Source: Bradyrhizobium liaoningense | Lineage (GTDB): Bacteria > Pseudomonadota > Alphaproteobacteria > Rhizobiales > Xanthobacteraceae | Reading direction: 5' to 3' | Length of the DNA stretch: 64,000 nucleotides | NCBI RefSeq assembly: GCF_018130785.1 | Contig: NZ_JAFCJT010000022.1 | Location: 62,001-126,000, forward strand | In this document: in pieces, positions 32,715 to 41,874 of the stretch | Position numbering within the stretch: position 1 is the stretch's first letter | Layout: every line of letters begins with the position of its first letter | Program-made: the position numbers and the translations under genes | Notes under the pieces: model-generated | Databases searched by the model: none | Seen by the model: the letters and a program-made list of their open reading frames with translations, nothing else | Told to the model about the DNA's origin: nothing

Positions 32715-33443
32715 GTGCCTCAGGACAAGACCGGCGACCCCCGACAAGCTGCGGGCAACAAATTATCGGTCCTGCGCAAGCACCCGATCTTTGCTGATCT
32801 GGAGCCAGAGGCGCTCGATCAGCTCTGCCGTTACGCCAAGCACACCACGGTGAAGCGCGGTGCGACGATCGCCGCCAAGGGCGATCCCGGCAACAATTTG
32901 TTCGCGGTGATCACGGGAACAGTGAAGATTTCCTCTTCGTCGCCCGACGGCCGGAACGCGATTCTCAATCTGATCGGTCCCGGAGAAATCTTTGGCGAGA
33001 TCGCGGTTCTCGACGGTGCACCGCGCTCGGCCGACGCGACCGCCAACACCAATTGCGAGCTCTACATCATCGACCGCCGCGACTTCCTGCCGTTCGTGAA
33101 GAGCCAGCCGGCGCTGGCGATGAAGTTCATCGAACTGCTCTGCGCGCGCCTGCGCTGGACCAGCCAGCAGGTCGAGCAGGTGATTCTGCAAAATCTGCCG
33201 GGCCGGCTTGCAAGCGCGCTGCTCGGTCTCACCGAAGAGCGCAAGCTCGACTCCGGCAGCGGCACGCTCGCCATCACGCAGCAGGAGATCAGCGAGATGG
33301 TGGGGATGACGCGCGAGAGCATCAACAAGCAATTGCGCGCCTGGGCCGGCCGCAACTGGGTTCGCCTCGAGCACGGCGCCATCGTCGTGCTGGACATCGA
33401 TGCGCTACGCGACCTCGCCGAGAGCGGCCTCGACGGTGAGTGA
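32715..33443 (+). CDS. Crp/Fnr-family regulator without cluster cysteines
   Basis: A 242-residue protein. A cyclic-nucleotide-like beta barrel (GDPGNNLFAVITGTVKISSSS, GEIFGEIAVLDGAPRSADA) is followed by an HTH (QQEISEMVGMTRESINKQLRAW). The N-terminal cysteine group is absent and the recognition helix lacks ExxSR, so it should read a different site from the FNR-like neighbour. The phosphate-binding cassette GEIAVLDGAPRSA is CRP-like. The start is GTG with AGGAG 9 bases upstream. It converges with the cyclase gene. Confidence 0.9.
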   Translation: MPQDKTGDPRQAAGNKLSVLRKHPIFADLEPEALDQLCRYAKHTTVKRGATIAAKGDPGNNLFAVITGTVKISSSSPDGRNAILNLIGPGEIFGEIAVLDGAPRSADATANTNCELYIIDRRDFLPFVKSQPALAMKFIELLCARLRWTSQQVEQVILQNLPGRLASALLGLTEERKLDSGSGTLAITQQEISEMVGMTRESINKQLRAWAGRNWVRLEHGAIVVLDIDALRDLAESGLDGE

Positions 33444-33447
33444 GGCC

Positions 33448-34230
33448 TCAGGCCTGATTGTCGACGATGGCGACCGCGCGGGTCCAGCCCGCGGACGCTC
33501 GCTCGATCTTCACCGGGAAGCATGAGACCGTGAATCCGGTCGAAGGCAGCTTGTCGAGATTGTGCAGCTTCTCGAGATGGCAATAGCCGATGTGCCGTCC
33601 CGCCTTGTGACCTTCCCAGATCAGGCCGGCATCTTTTGTTTCTGCATATTTCTTCGCGGTGTAGACGAACGGTGCGTCCCAGCTCCAGCCGTCGGTGCCG
33701 GTCAGCCGCACGCCGCGTTCGAGCAGGTACATGGTGGCCTCATAGCCCATGCCGCAGCCGGAGTTGACGTAGTCGGCCTGGCCGAATTTGGCGCCGGCGC
33801 TGGTGTTGACGACCACGATCTCCAGCGGCGACAGCGTGTGCCCGATCCGGTTCAGCTCCTTCTCGACATCGTCGGCGGTCACCACGTAGCCGTCGGGCAG
33901 GTGCCGGAAGTCGAGCTTCACGCCGGGCTGAAGGCACCATTCGAGCGGCACCTCGTCGATGGTCCATGACCGCTCGCCGCGATTCATGGTCGGGTGGAAG
34001 TGCCAGGGCGCGTCGAGATGCGTGCCGTTGTGGGTGGACAGCGAGACCTGCTCGACCGCCCAGCCCTGGCCATCCGGCAAATCCTCCGCCTTGAGGCCGT
34101 CGAAGAACTGCAGCATGCGCGGCAGGCCCTGCTCGTGATCAATATACTGGATCGTCGGGTGATTGCCCGGCGGATCGGCCGTCACGTCGTTTCCGAGCGG
34201 TACGGAAATATCGATCAGTTTCCGCGGCAT
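33448..34230 (-). CDS. Cyclase-family metal-dependent hydrolase (arylformamidase-like)
   Basis: A 260-residue protein of the cyclase/kynurenine formamidase family. The metal motif HNGTHLDAPWHF (HxGTHxDxPxH) is present, and the protein begins RKLIDISVPL as usual. Members hydrolyse formyl amides or cyclic esters. ATG 34230 is preferred since AGGAAA is 7 bases upstream; an ATG at 34236 is alternative. Kynurenine formamidase would be a source of anthranilate, but the gene stands alone here, so this link is speculative. Confidence 0.85.
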   Translation of the reverse strand: MPRKLIDISVPLGNDVTADPPGNHPTIQYIDHEQGLPRMLQFFDGLKAEDLPDGQGWAVEQVSLSTHNGTHLDAPWHFHPTMNRGERSWTIDEVPLEWCLQPGVKLDFRHLPDGYVVTADDVEKELNRIGHTLSPLEIVVVNTSAGAKFGQADYVNSGCGMGYEATMYLLERGVRLTGTDGWSWDAPFVYTAKKYAETKDAGLIWEGHKAGRHIGYCHLEKLHNLDKLPSTGFTVSCFPVKIERASAGWTRAVAIVDNQA

Positions 34231-34236
34231 GGGCAT

Positions 34237-34841
34237 TTCCTCGCGATGTTCCGTTTCGGCGCATCTTGGGCGGGCTCTACCTGTGGCGTCAAGTAACGGC
34301 CCGGTGCAGGCGATTTCGGAAAAACGAGGCCACTCGCCGATCGCGCGCTCGAAGTGATGCATGATCGATCGATGCAACTCCAGCATTGATCGATGCTGGA
34401 TTTGGCTTGGACTCAGAATGCCGCCCGCCCTAGGGACGACGTTGGCGACATCGCGCTGATCAGCGCGCACCGCACAAGGATGGGGCGACCGTCACGTCTG
34501 CACCTCCAAGCCGCAACCAATAGCGGTCGATTCTAGGACCAGAGGAACGTCTATGGATATGACGAGCATCGTCACCTCGCGTCCGGCATTGGCCGACGGC
34601 GAGGCGGGATTTAAAGGGAAGCCGGCACCTGCCGCGCAAGTCCCCGCCGGAGGGGGCGCGATGAAGCTCGCACCTTCCCTCGCCGTGATCATCCACCAGT
34701 CAAATCCGCTCGACTCCGCCGCGCAATCCTACCAAGGTGGTGCGTTTGTAACGCTTGACTTTACACCTGAAGTGGAGCGACCCAAGGCGGCCTGCAGCAT
34801 CGGCCCAACGACAACATAATCAACTCAGGAGGAAGCCCCAG
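34237..34841. other. Long intergenic region before the TRAP operon
   Basis: About 600 bases with no convincing gene: a frame at 34553-34819 has no family-like pattern. It holds a hairpin-forming operator-like palindrome at 34379-34400 and should carry the TRAP promoter. Confidence 0.5.
34379..34400. promoter_or_regulatory. Inverted repeat, possible operator
   Basis: TCCAGCAT-N6-ATGCTGGA, perfect 8-base arms. A second smaller palindrome, GCATGATCGATCGATGC, lies just before it at about 34359-34375. Their place between the cyclase and TRAP genes suggests a regulator site. Confidence 0.5.
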
Positions 34842-35813
34842 ATGAAGACACTCACCGGTATCATCGCAGCCGCCGTACTGGCAGTCTCAGCGCCGCTGGC
34901 GACCGCACGCGATTTCCGTTCGGCCGACATCCACCCCGCCGATTATCCGACCGTTGAGGCCGTCAAATTCATGGGCAAGCAGCTCGCGACGGCGAGCGGC
35001 GGCAAGCTCGGCGTGAAGGTGTTTCCCAATGGAGCCCTGGGCTCCGAAAAGGACACCATCGAGCAGCTGAAGATCGGCGCCCTCGACATGATGCGGATCA
35101 ACGCATCGCCGTTGAACAACTTCGTGCCTGAAACCATCGCGTTGTGCCTGCCCTTCGTCTTCCGCGACACCCAGCACATGCGCACCGTCCTTGACGGACC
35201 GATCGGCGATGAAATCCTAGCGTCTATGGCGCCCGCGGGCCTCATCGGCCTTGCCTATTACGACAGCGGCGCCCGGTCCATCTACACCGTCAAGGCGCCG
35301 GTCAAGTCGCTCGCCGACCTCAAGGGCCTGAAGATCCGTGTCCAGCAGTCCGACCTCTGGGTCGGCATGATCCAGAGCCTCGGTGCCAATCCGACGCCGA
35401 TGCCTTATGGCGAAGTCTACACCGCGCTCAAGACGGGCCTCGTGGACGCCGCCGAGAACAACTGGCCGTCCTACGAGTCTTCGCGTCACTTCGAGGCCGC
35501 CAAGTTCTACAACGTCACCGAGCACTCGCTGGCGCCCGAAGTTCTCGTGATGTCCAAGACGGTCTGGGACACCTTGAGCAAGGAGGATCAGGCGATGGTC
35601 CGCAAGGCGGCCAAGGAATCGGTGCCCGTCATGCGCAAGCTCTGGGACGAGCGTGAGCAGGCCTCGCGCAAGACCGTCGAGGCCGCCGGCGTTCAGGTCG
35701 TCACGATCGCCAACAAGGCGGAATTCGTCGACGCGATGAAGCCGGTGTACGACAAGTTCGCAGGTGACGAAAAGCTGAAGGGCCTCGTCAAGCGGATCCA
35801 GGACACGAAGTAA
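34842..35813 (+). CDS. dctP: TRAP transporter substrate-binding protein (DctP family)
   Basis: A 323-residue periplasmic binding protein. The signal peptide MKTLTGIIAAAVLAVSAPLATA is followed by a DctP fold with GSEKDTIEQLKIGALDM, LADLKGLKIRVQQSD and YGEVYTALKTGLVDAAENNW, including the conserved arginine that binds a carboxylate. AGGAGG lies before the ATG. The ligand is probably an organic acid. A stable hairpin after the stop would protect this highly used message. Confidence 0.93.
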   Translation: MKTLTGIIAAAVLAVSAPLATARDFRSADIHPADYPTVEAVKFMGKQLATASGGKLGVKVFPNGALGSEKDTIEQLKIGALDMMRINASPLNNFVPETIALCLPFVFRDTQHMRTVLDGPIGDEILASMAPAGLIGLAYYDSGARSIYTVKAPVKSLADLKGLKIRVQQSDLWVGMIQSLGANPTPMPYGEVYTALKTGLVDAAENNWPSYESSRHFEAAKFYNVTEHSLAPEVLVMSKTVWDTLSKEDQAMVRKAAKESVPVMRKLWDEREQASRKTVEAAGVQVVTIANKAEFVDAMKPVYDKFAGDEKLKGLVKRIQDTK

Positions 35814-35825
35814 GACCACCGCGTC

Positions 35826-35860
35826 GGGTCCGGCGTCGCCGCGAGGCGGGCGCCGGACCC
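35826..35860 (+). terminator. Stem-loop between dctP and dctQ
   Basis: GGGTCCGGCG and CGCCGGACCC form a 10-bp stem with a 15-base loop, 13 bases after the dctP stop and not followed by a T-run. It is more likely a partial terminator or mRNA-stabilising element, giving more binding protein than membrane subunits. Confidence 0.65.
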
Positions 35861-35889
35861 TCGCGAAGGGGACGCGCAAGGAGACGCCG

Positions 35890-36438
35890 ATGACAGACCC
35901 ACATGTCGCAAGCCACGAGCAGGAGGTAACCGGCCGACCGTCGACCGGCTTGCTGTCGCGGATCAATGCCGTCGTTGCTCGCCTCGGCATGTATCTGTCC
36001 GTGACCGGCCTGCTCATCATCGTCACCATCGTGTTCTACCAGGTGTTCGGACGTTACGTGCTCAATTCCAGCCCGACCTGGACGGAGAACCTTGCGCTGG
36101 TCCTCATCCTCTATGTCACGCTGATCGGCGCCGCCGTCGGCGTTCGCGACGCCGGACACATCGGCATGGACAGTTTGCTGGTGATGCTTCCGGATCATCT
36201 GCGAGAGAAGATCGAGCTCGTGATCCACGTTCTGGTGGCCGTGTTCGGCATTGCGATGGCCTACAACGGTTGGATTCTCGGAGCGTCGGTCGGAACCGTG
36301 AAGATCCCCAATCTCGGGCTCCCCGAGGTTATCCGCTACGTCCCGCTGATCACCTCCGGCGTCCTGATCGTCTCCTTTTCAATCGAGCACATCATTGCGC
36401 TCCTGCGCGGCGAAGAGGTCGTCCCCTCATGGAACTGA
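35890..36438 (+). CDS. dctQ: TRAP transporter small permease (DctQ family)
   Basis: A 182-residue membrane protein with four hydrophobic segments. Segment two contains FGRYVLNSSPTWTENLALVL, the usual DctQ pattern. AAGGAG precedes the ATG. Its end overlaps the dctM start by 10 bases, which implies coupled translation and a fixed ratio of the two membrane subunits. Confidence 0.9.
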   Translation: MTDPHVASHEQEVTGRPSTGLLSRINAVVARLGMYLSVTGLLIIVTIVFYQVFGRYVLNSSPTWTENLALVLILYVTLIGAAVGVRDAGHIGMDSLLVMLPDHLREKIELVIHVLVAVFGIAMAYNGWILGASVGTVKIPNLGLPEVIRYVPLITSGVLIVSFSIEHIIALLRGEEVVPSWN

Positions 36439-37721
36439 TCATTCTCGGCGCAACCTTCTTCGGCTTCCTGATCCTCGGCGTACCCGTCGCCTTTGCGATC
36501 GGCCTCTCGGCGATTTGCACCATCCTCTACGAAGGCCTGCCGGTCGCCGTCATCTTTCAGCAGATGATGTCGGGGATGAACATCTTCTCCTTCCTCGCCA
36601 TCCCGTTCTTCGTCTTCAGCGGTGAGCTGATGCTGCATGGCGGGGTCGCCGACAAGATCGTGCAGCTTGCCAAGAACCTCGTCGGACACATCCGCGGCGG
36701 GCTCGGCATGTCGAACGTGGTCGCCTGCACGCTGTTCGGCGGCGTCTCCGGCTCGCCCGTGGCCGACGTGTCGGCGATGGGCGCGGTGATGATCCCGATG
36801 ATGAAGAAGGAAGGGTTCGACACCGACTACGCCGTCAACGTCACCACCCACGCTTCACTGGTGGGCGCGCTCATGCCGACCAGCCACAACATGATCATCT
36901 ATGCCCTCGCCGCTGGCGGCAAGGTCTCGATCGGCGCGCTGATCGCGGCCGGCCTCCTGCCGGCGCTCGTGCTGATGGTGTGCATGCTGGTTGCCGCCTA
37001 CGCGGTCGCGGTGAAGCGCGGCTATCCGGCCGGCAAGTTCCCGGGCTGGGCCGAGGTGTTCCGCTCGTTCGCGGCCGCGCTGCCCGGCCTGCTGATCGTC
37101 GGCATCATCCTGGCGGGCATCCTGTCCGGCGTCTTCACGGCAACTGAATCCGCAGCCGTCGCGGTCACCTACACGATCCTGCTGACCTTCTTCATCTACC
37201 GCACCATGACCTTGCCGAACTTCCTGCGGGCTGCCGCCAAGGCCGTGAAGACGACGGGCGTGGTGCTGCTGCTGATCGGCGTCTCCACCATGTTCCAGTA
37301 TTTGATGGGACTCTACGAGGTGGCCGACTTTGCCGGCGACTTGATGAGCAAGGTGTCCTCGCAACCCTGGGTCATCTTCCTGCTCATCAACGTCATCCTG
37401 TTCGTGCTCGGCACGTTCATGGACATGGCGGCGACCATCCTGATCTGCACCCCGATCTTCCTGCCGATCGCGATGAAGGCGGGCATGGACCCGGTGCAGT
37501 TCGGCATGCTGATGCTGATCAACTGCGCGCTGGGGCTGAATACGCCGCCGGTCGGAACGACGCAGTTCGTGGGCTGCGCCATTGGCGGCATCTCGGTGGG
37601 CGCGGTGATGCGCACCATCCTGCCTTTCTACGCCGCGCTGATTGCAGCTCTGATGTTCGTGACCTATGTCCCCGCGTTCTCGCTGTGGCTGCCCCGCCTG
37701 CTGATGGGCTACAAGGGATAG
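36429..37721 (+). CDS. dctM: TRAP transporter large permease (DctM family)
   Basis: A 430-residue, about 12-span permease that drives sodium-coupled uptake. It shows FLAIPFFVFSGELMLHGG, GGVSGSPVADVSAMG and NTPPVGTTQFVGCAIGG, all typical of DctM. The ATG at 36429 lies inside the end of dctQ; the longer open frame upstream is a shadow of dctQ. It is followed 21 bases later by an SDR gene, so the imported acid may be its substrate. Confidence 0.92.
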   Translation: MELIILGATFFGFLILGVPVAFAIGLSAICTILYEGLPVAVIFQQMMSGMNIFSFLAIPFFVFSGELMLHGGVADKIVQLAKNLVGHIRGGLGMSNVVACTLFGGVSGSPVADVSAMGAVMIPMMKKEGFDTDYAVNVTTHASLVGALMPTSHNMIIYALAAGGKVSIGALIAAGLLPALVLMVCMLVAAYAVAVKRGYPAGKFPGWAEVFRSFAAALPGLLIVGIILAGILSGVFTATESAAVAVTYTILLTFFIYRTMTLPNFLRAAAKAVKTTGVVLLLIGVSTMFQYLMGLYEVADFAGDLMSKVSSQPWVIFLLINVILFVLGTFMDMAATILICTPIFLPIAMKAGMDPVQFGMLMLINCALGLNTPPVGTTQFVGCAIGGISVGAVMRTILPFYAALIAALMFVTYVPAFSLWLPRLLMGYKG

Positions 37722-37742
37722 CAGCAACAGGAGAATCTGCCC

Positions 37743-38549
37743 GTGACTGACTATCGCAAGCTCTTCGATCTCAGCGGCAAGACGGCCGTGGTGCTCGGCG
37801 CCGCATCGGGTATCGGCAAATCGTCGGCCGAGGCGCTGGCCGGGCTTGGCGCCCGTGTCGTCTGCGCCGATCGCGTGCTTGATGCAGCGGAAGCGACGGC
37901 AGCCGGCATTCGCGACAAGGGCGGCTGGGCGGAAGCAGCCAGCTGCGACGCCGCGAGCGCTGCGGACGTCAATGCGCTCGCCAGGATCGTCATGCAGAAG
38001 TTCTCGCGGCTCGACATCGCCGTGACGACGCCCGGGCTCAACATCCGCAAGCCCATCCTCGACTACACCGAGGAGGATCTCGACCGCGTCCTTAACCTCA
38101 ACGTCAAGGGCACGGTCTGGTTCTTCCAGGCCTTCGGCCGCATCATGGTCAAGCAGAAGGGCGGCAGCATCATCGCTTGCTCCTCGGTGCGCGCGGTGAC
38201 CATCGAGCCGGGCCTTGGCGTCTACGGCTCGACCAAGGCGGCCATCGGCCTCCTGGTGAAGGGCTTTGCTTCAGAGGTCGGCCACGCTGGCGTCCGCGTC
38301 AACGCGATCGCGCCGAGCATTGCGGAGACCGCGCTGACCGGCCCGTTCAAGCAGCGGCCCGACATCTACAATCTCTACGCCGGCCATACCGTGTTCAACC
38401 GCTGGAGCAGTGCCGACGAGGTCGCTACCGCCGTCGCCTATCTCGCTTCGGATGCCGCGAGCTATGTCAGCGGCAGCACGCTGTTCGTCGACGGCGGCTG
38501 GACCGCGGTCGATGGTCCGCCGACCGGTCTCACCCAGTTGCACAAATAG
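37743..38549 (+). CDS. Short-chain dehydrogenase/reductase
   Basis: A 268-residue NAD(P)-dependent enzyme. The cofactor loop is GAASGIGKSSAEA, the active site has Ser (ACSSVRA) and YGSTK, and the C-terminal VSGSTLFVDGGW is typical. The start is GTG with a GGAG-containing site upstream. Its place at the end of the TRAP operon points to oxidation of the transported hydroxy acid or sugar acid; the substrate is not readable from sequence. Confidence 0.9.
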   Translation: MTDYRKLFDLSGKTAVVLGAASGIGKSSAEALAGLGARVVCADRVLDAAEATAAGIRDKGGWAEAASCDAASAADVNALARIVMQKFSRLDIAVTTPGLNIRKPILDYTEEDLDRVLNLNVKGTVWFFQAFGRIMVKQKGGSIIACSSVRAVTIEPGLGVYGSTKAAIGLLVKGFASEVGHAGVRVNAIAPSIAETALTGPFKQRPDIYNLYAGHTVFNRWSSADEVATAVAYLASDAASYVSGSTLFVDGGWTAVDGPPTGLTQLHK

Positions 38550-38564
38550 GGCGGCCGTCGGCAC

Positions 38565-39263
38565 CTAGCCGGTAAAGCCCATGCTCCGGCGCAGCTCCTT
38601 CCGGTCTGCGCCGGTCAGCAGAGCGATCAGCGCGGCCGCTTCTGTCGGATGTGCGGCCCGCGCGGTCACGCCGGCCGTGTACATCGTCACGAGCTCGCAG
38701 CCCGGCGGCAGCGATCCTGACAGCGCGATGCCGTCGGTCGCGATGATCTCGGTCGCCTGCGTGCATCCGATCGGCCGTGCGGCGGTGGACGACGCCAGTT
38801 CCCGCATCGCGGTCGTTCCGTTCGGAAAGATCTTGAGACGCGATGCGACCTCATAGGCGATGCCAAGCTGATCCAGCACTCTTGCGACATGCTGTCCCGC
38901 GGTCGAGGCCTTGGTGTCCGGAACGTAGATGGCATCCGCGGATCGCAGCACCTCGCGGAGATCGGCCTCAGTCTTCACCGTGACTTTCGGATCGCGGTTA
39001 CGGACCGCCAGAGCGGTCTCGACCCGGCCGATATCTGCGATCGAGGAGGGGACGACGAGCTTCTCCGCGGCGAGCTTCGCAAGGAGCGCCTGCGTCAGGA
39101 TCACGAGATCCGCCGGCGTGCTGGCGCGCAGCTTGTCGGCCATGAAACCGACCGCGCCGAACTCGCCGTCGATGCCGAATCCGGTCCGCGTCTTGAAGGG
39201 CTCGCCGAGGCCGCGCACCAGGCCTTGCGCCGCACCGCCGCTCAAAATGGTCACTGTCGTCAC
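38565..39263 (-). CDS. Binding-protein-fold (ModA-like) protein without signal peptide
   Basis: A 232-residue type II periplasmic-binding-protein fold: VTILSGGAAQGLVRGLGEPF at the start, LVILTQALLAKLAAE, LPPGCELVTMYTAGVT. Relatives are molybdate or general anion binding proteins. The fold begins within a few residues of the GTG start, so no signal peptide is present and the protein should stay in the cytoplasm. GTG 39263 overlaps the stop of the molybdenum hydroxylase gene by 4 bases, so it is translationally coupled to that enzyme. A cofactor- or substrate-handling role is inferred. Confidence 0.78.
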   Translation of the reverse strand: MTTVTILSGGAAQGLVRGLGEPFKTRTGFGIDGEFGAVGFMADKLRASTPADLVILTQALLAKLAAEKLVVPSSIADIGRVETALAVRNRDPKVTVKTEADLREVLRSADAIYVPDTKASTAGQHVARVLDQLGIAYEVASRLKIFPNGTTAMRELASSTAARPIGCTQATEIIATDGIALSGSLPPGCELVTMYTAGVTARAAHPTEAAALIALLTGADRKELRRSMGFTG

Positions 39264-41392
39264 GATGCAAGCTCCATGGCTGCGATGATCTTGTCGCGCG
39301 TGATCGGCAGGTTGCGCACGCGCACGCCGAGGCAATCGAACAGCGCGTTCCCGATTGCCGCCGTCACTGGGCCGTGCGCCGCTTCGCCGGCGCCGACCGG
39401 CTCGATCTCCGGCCGCTGGATCACTTCGACATCCACCGCCGGCACCTCGTTGAAAGTCAGGATCGGATAGTCCGTCCATGACGTTGAGGTGATGCGCGTC
39501 CGGTCGAAGCGGACGCGTTCCTTCAGCACCCAGCTCGTGGCCTGGATCGCACCGCCTTCGATCTGGTTGATGACGCCGTCCGGATTGATGGCCTCGCCGA
39601 CGTCGACTGCAAGCGTCAACCGCCGGACGCGAATATCGTCGGTGCCTTCGATCTCGGCGATCGCGGCGCAATAGGCGCCCGTGTTCTTGTAGCGGGCGAA
39701 GCCGACGCCGTGGCCGGTGCCGGACTGTTTCTGAGGTTTCCACTGCGCGCGTCGTGCCGCGGCGCGGATGACGTCGCTGGCACGTTCATCGCGGAGATGT
39801 CGAAGGCGAAACGCGATCGGGTCCTCGCCGCGCAAGGCGGCGATCTCATCGAGCAAGGACTCGATCGCGAACACGTTGCCTTGCGCGCCCAGGGTCCGCA
39901 ACGCCGACGTGCGCACCGGCATCGTCAGCAGCCGGTGGCTCGTGATGGTCCACGCCGGGAGATCATAGAGCGGAACGGAGTTGCGGTCGCCGCCGCCGCC
40001 ATTGGCGGCCGGCGGATTCGTCGAGATCATGCGCGGGTAGGGGTTCGCGATCTCGCTCGCGGCAAGCAGCGCGGGTTGCGCTGCGCGACCTGGCCGCGCC
40101 GCATGCCCGTTGCTCCAGATCGCATGGCGCCAGCCGATGATCTCGTTGTCCGCATCGAGATCGGCCTCGATCTCGACGGCCATCGCCGCACCGAACGGCG
40201 CGTGAGACATCTCGTCATGCCGCGACCACTGCACCCGGACCGGAAGGCCGCCGGTTGCTTTCGCCAGCAGCGCTGCATCGAGTGCGACGTCGTCGGCCGC
40301 ATTGTGCCCATAGCAGCCGGCCCCCTCCATATGCTCGACGACGATGTTTTCGGCCGGCAGCTCGAGCACGATCGCAAGATCGGCGCGCAGCAGATAGACG
40401 CCCTGGCTGTGTGTCCAGACACGGATACGATCGCCGTCCCATCGCGCCATGGCGCAAGATGGCGCGATCGAGGCGTGTGCGATGTAGGGACGGGTGTACT
40501 GCTGGCGAAGGGTGCGCGCAGCTCTCTTCGTCGTTGCCGCTGCTCTGGTGTCGATGACGGTGGTTTCGACCGGCTGTCTCTTCAGAAAGCCTGCGAGATC
40601 GTCTTCGTCGGGCAACAGCTCGCCGGCCGACCATGTTGCGCCCTTGCGCAAGGCTTTCAGTGCGGCTTCCGCCGCAGCCTCGCTATCGGCAACCACGCCG
40701 GCAAAGCCGCCGTCGCGGACGATCGCGACGAGGCCGGGAACGGCGCGCGCAGCCCTCTCGTCGAGCGCGATCAGTCTGGCGCCCGAGATGTCCGGCCGCA
40801 GCATGCGACCGTGCGCCAGGCCCGGCAGTGCACAATCGTGAATGAAGCGCGATCGCGCAAACACCTTGTCGGGAATGTCGACCCGTTGGACCGAATGTCC
40901 GGCGACACCGCGTGTGGCGGCGGGCTTCGCCACCGCGCCCGCGGTGGCGTCTTGGTCGAGCGAGACGTCACCAGCCAGCTCCCAATAGCTGGTCCTGACA
41001 TTGCCGGGCCCCGAGATCGTGCCGTCATCGACACCGAGCAGCGACGCATCGACGCCGAGACGCTCTGATGCGGCTGCGAGGAAGCGCTGGCGCACCTCGG
41101 CGCAGACGTGTCGCAGCGCGCGGCCGGATTGCTGGACCGAGAGGCTGCCCGAGGTGACACCCTCGTTCGGGCTGGCCGCCGTCGAGGCGCGGATCAGCTC
41201 GATCCTGCCGATATCGACGTCGAGCTCGTCCGCGGCGATCTGCGCCAGCGCCGTGACGATGCCCTGGCCGATCTCGACCTTTCCGGGCGAAATTGCGACA
41301 CCGCCTTCGCCGCTGAACCGCACCCAGGACGACAGCTTTGGATTGGCCGCCAGGCTAACCGGCAGTTTCGGGACAGGGGACGGCGCACTCAT
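39260..41392 (-). CDS. Xanthine-dehydrogenase-family molybdopterin subunit (nicotinate/isoquinoline hydroxylase type)
   Basis: A 710-residue catalytic subunit of the aldehyde/xanthine oxidase family, close in layout to the single large subunit of isoquinoline 1-oxidoreductase and nicotinate dehydrogenase NicB. Visible segments are KVEIGQGIVTALAQI at the N-terminus, GAGCYGHNAADD, and near the C-terminus VGAGEAAHGP, holding the catalytic glutamate. There is no C-terminal cytochrome domain as in NicB. It forms an operon with the 2Fe-2S subunit (overlap 4 bases). The expected reaction is water-derived hydroxylation of an N-heterocycle or aldehyde. Confidence 0.87.
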   Translation of the reverse strand: MSAPSPVPKLPVSLAANPKLSSWVRFSGEGGVAISPGKVEIGQGIVTALAQIAADELDVDIGRIELIRASTAASPNEGVTSGSLSVQQSGRALRHVCAEVRQRFLAAASERLGVDASLLGVDDGTISGPGNVRTSYWELAGDVSLDQDATAGAVAKPAATRGVAGHSVQRVDIPDKVFARSRFIHDCALPGLAHGRMLRPDISGARLIALDERAARAVPGLVAIVRDGGFAGVVADSEAAAEAALKALRKGATWSAGELLPDEDDLAGFLKRQPVETTVIDTRAAATTKRAARTLRQQYTRPYIAHASIAPSCAMARWDGDRIRVWTHSQGVYLLRADLAIVLELPAENIVVEHMEGAGCYGHNAADDVALDAALLAKATGGLPVRVQWSRHDEMSHAPFGAAMAVEIEADLDADNEIIGWRHAIWSNGHAARPGRAAQPALLAASEIANPYPRMISTNPPAANGGGGDRNSVPLYDLPAWTITSHRLLTMPVRTSALRTLGAQGNVFAIESLLDEIAALRGEDPIAFRLRHLRDERASDVIRAAARRAQWKPQKQSGTGHGVGFARYKNTGAYCAAIAEIEGTDDIRVRRLTLAVDVGEAINPDGVINQIEGGAIQATSWVLKERVRFDRTRITSTSWTDYPILTFNEVPAVDVEVIQRPEIEPVGAGEAAHGPVTAAIGNALFDCLGVRVRNLPITRDKIIAAMELAS

Positions 41393-41859
41393 GACGTCGC
41401 CGTCTCCGCTGCCGCGCGCAGGACCGCGCGCACCATGCGGTTATGCGATCCGCAGCGGCACAGATTGCGATCGAGCGCAGCTCTGACCTCGGCCTCAGTC
41501 GGCGACGGATTGCGCTTCAGCAGTGCCGCCGCGCTGATCAGGATCCCCGAGACGCAGTAGCCGCATTGCATCGCCTGCTCGGAGATGAAGGCGCGTTGCA
41601 GCGGATGCGGTTGCTCCGCCGTACCGAGGCCTTCCACCGTGATGACGTCCTTGTCGGCAACCGACCACATCGGCATGTCGCAGGAGGCCATCGCGCGGTC
41701 GCCGACCATGACGTAACAGGCGCCGCATTCACCGGCCCCGCAGCCGAAATGCGGACCGGTGACGCCGAGCCGGCCGCGCAGCACGTCGAGCAGCGTCTGA
41801 TCCGGGTCGGCATCCACGGCCGCCGCCGCGCCGTTGAGCTGGAATTGAATGGTGGGCAT
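41389..41859 (-). CDS. 2Fe-2S subunit of the molybdenum hydroxylase
   Basis: A 156-residue electron-transfer subunit. The plant-ferredoxin-type cluster site FGCGAGECGACYVMV is followed by the C-terminal cluster site with CGYCVSG and CRCGSHNRMVRAV. This is the standard two-cluster small subunit that passes electrons from the Mo centre. It is the first gene of the operon and overlaps the large subunit by 4 bases. No FAD subunit is present, as in the nicotinate/isoquinoline type. Confidence 0.93.
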   Translation of the reverse strand: MPTIQFQLNGAAAAVDADPDQTLLDVLRGRLGVTGPHFGCGAGECGACYVMVGDRAMASCDMPMWSVADKDVITVEGLGTAEQPHPLQRAFISEQAMQCGYCVSGILISAAALLKRNPSPTEAEVRAALDRNLCRCGSHNRMVRAVLRAAAETATS

Positions 41860-41874
41860 TACTGCTCTGCGACC

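Noticed and set aside
32378..32797. Frame of 139 residues between the small membrane protein and the Crp-family gene
   Set aside because: It overlaps both neighbours in other frames and its translation is arginine-rich without structure.
34553..34819. Open frame of 88 residues upstream of dctP
   Set aside because: No family-like pattern, poor ribosome site and low-complexity composition; treated as promoter region.
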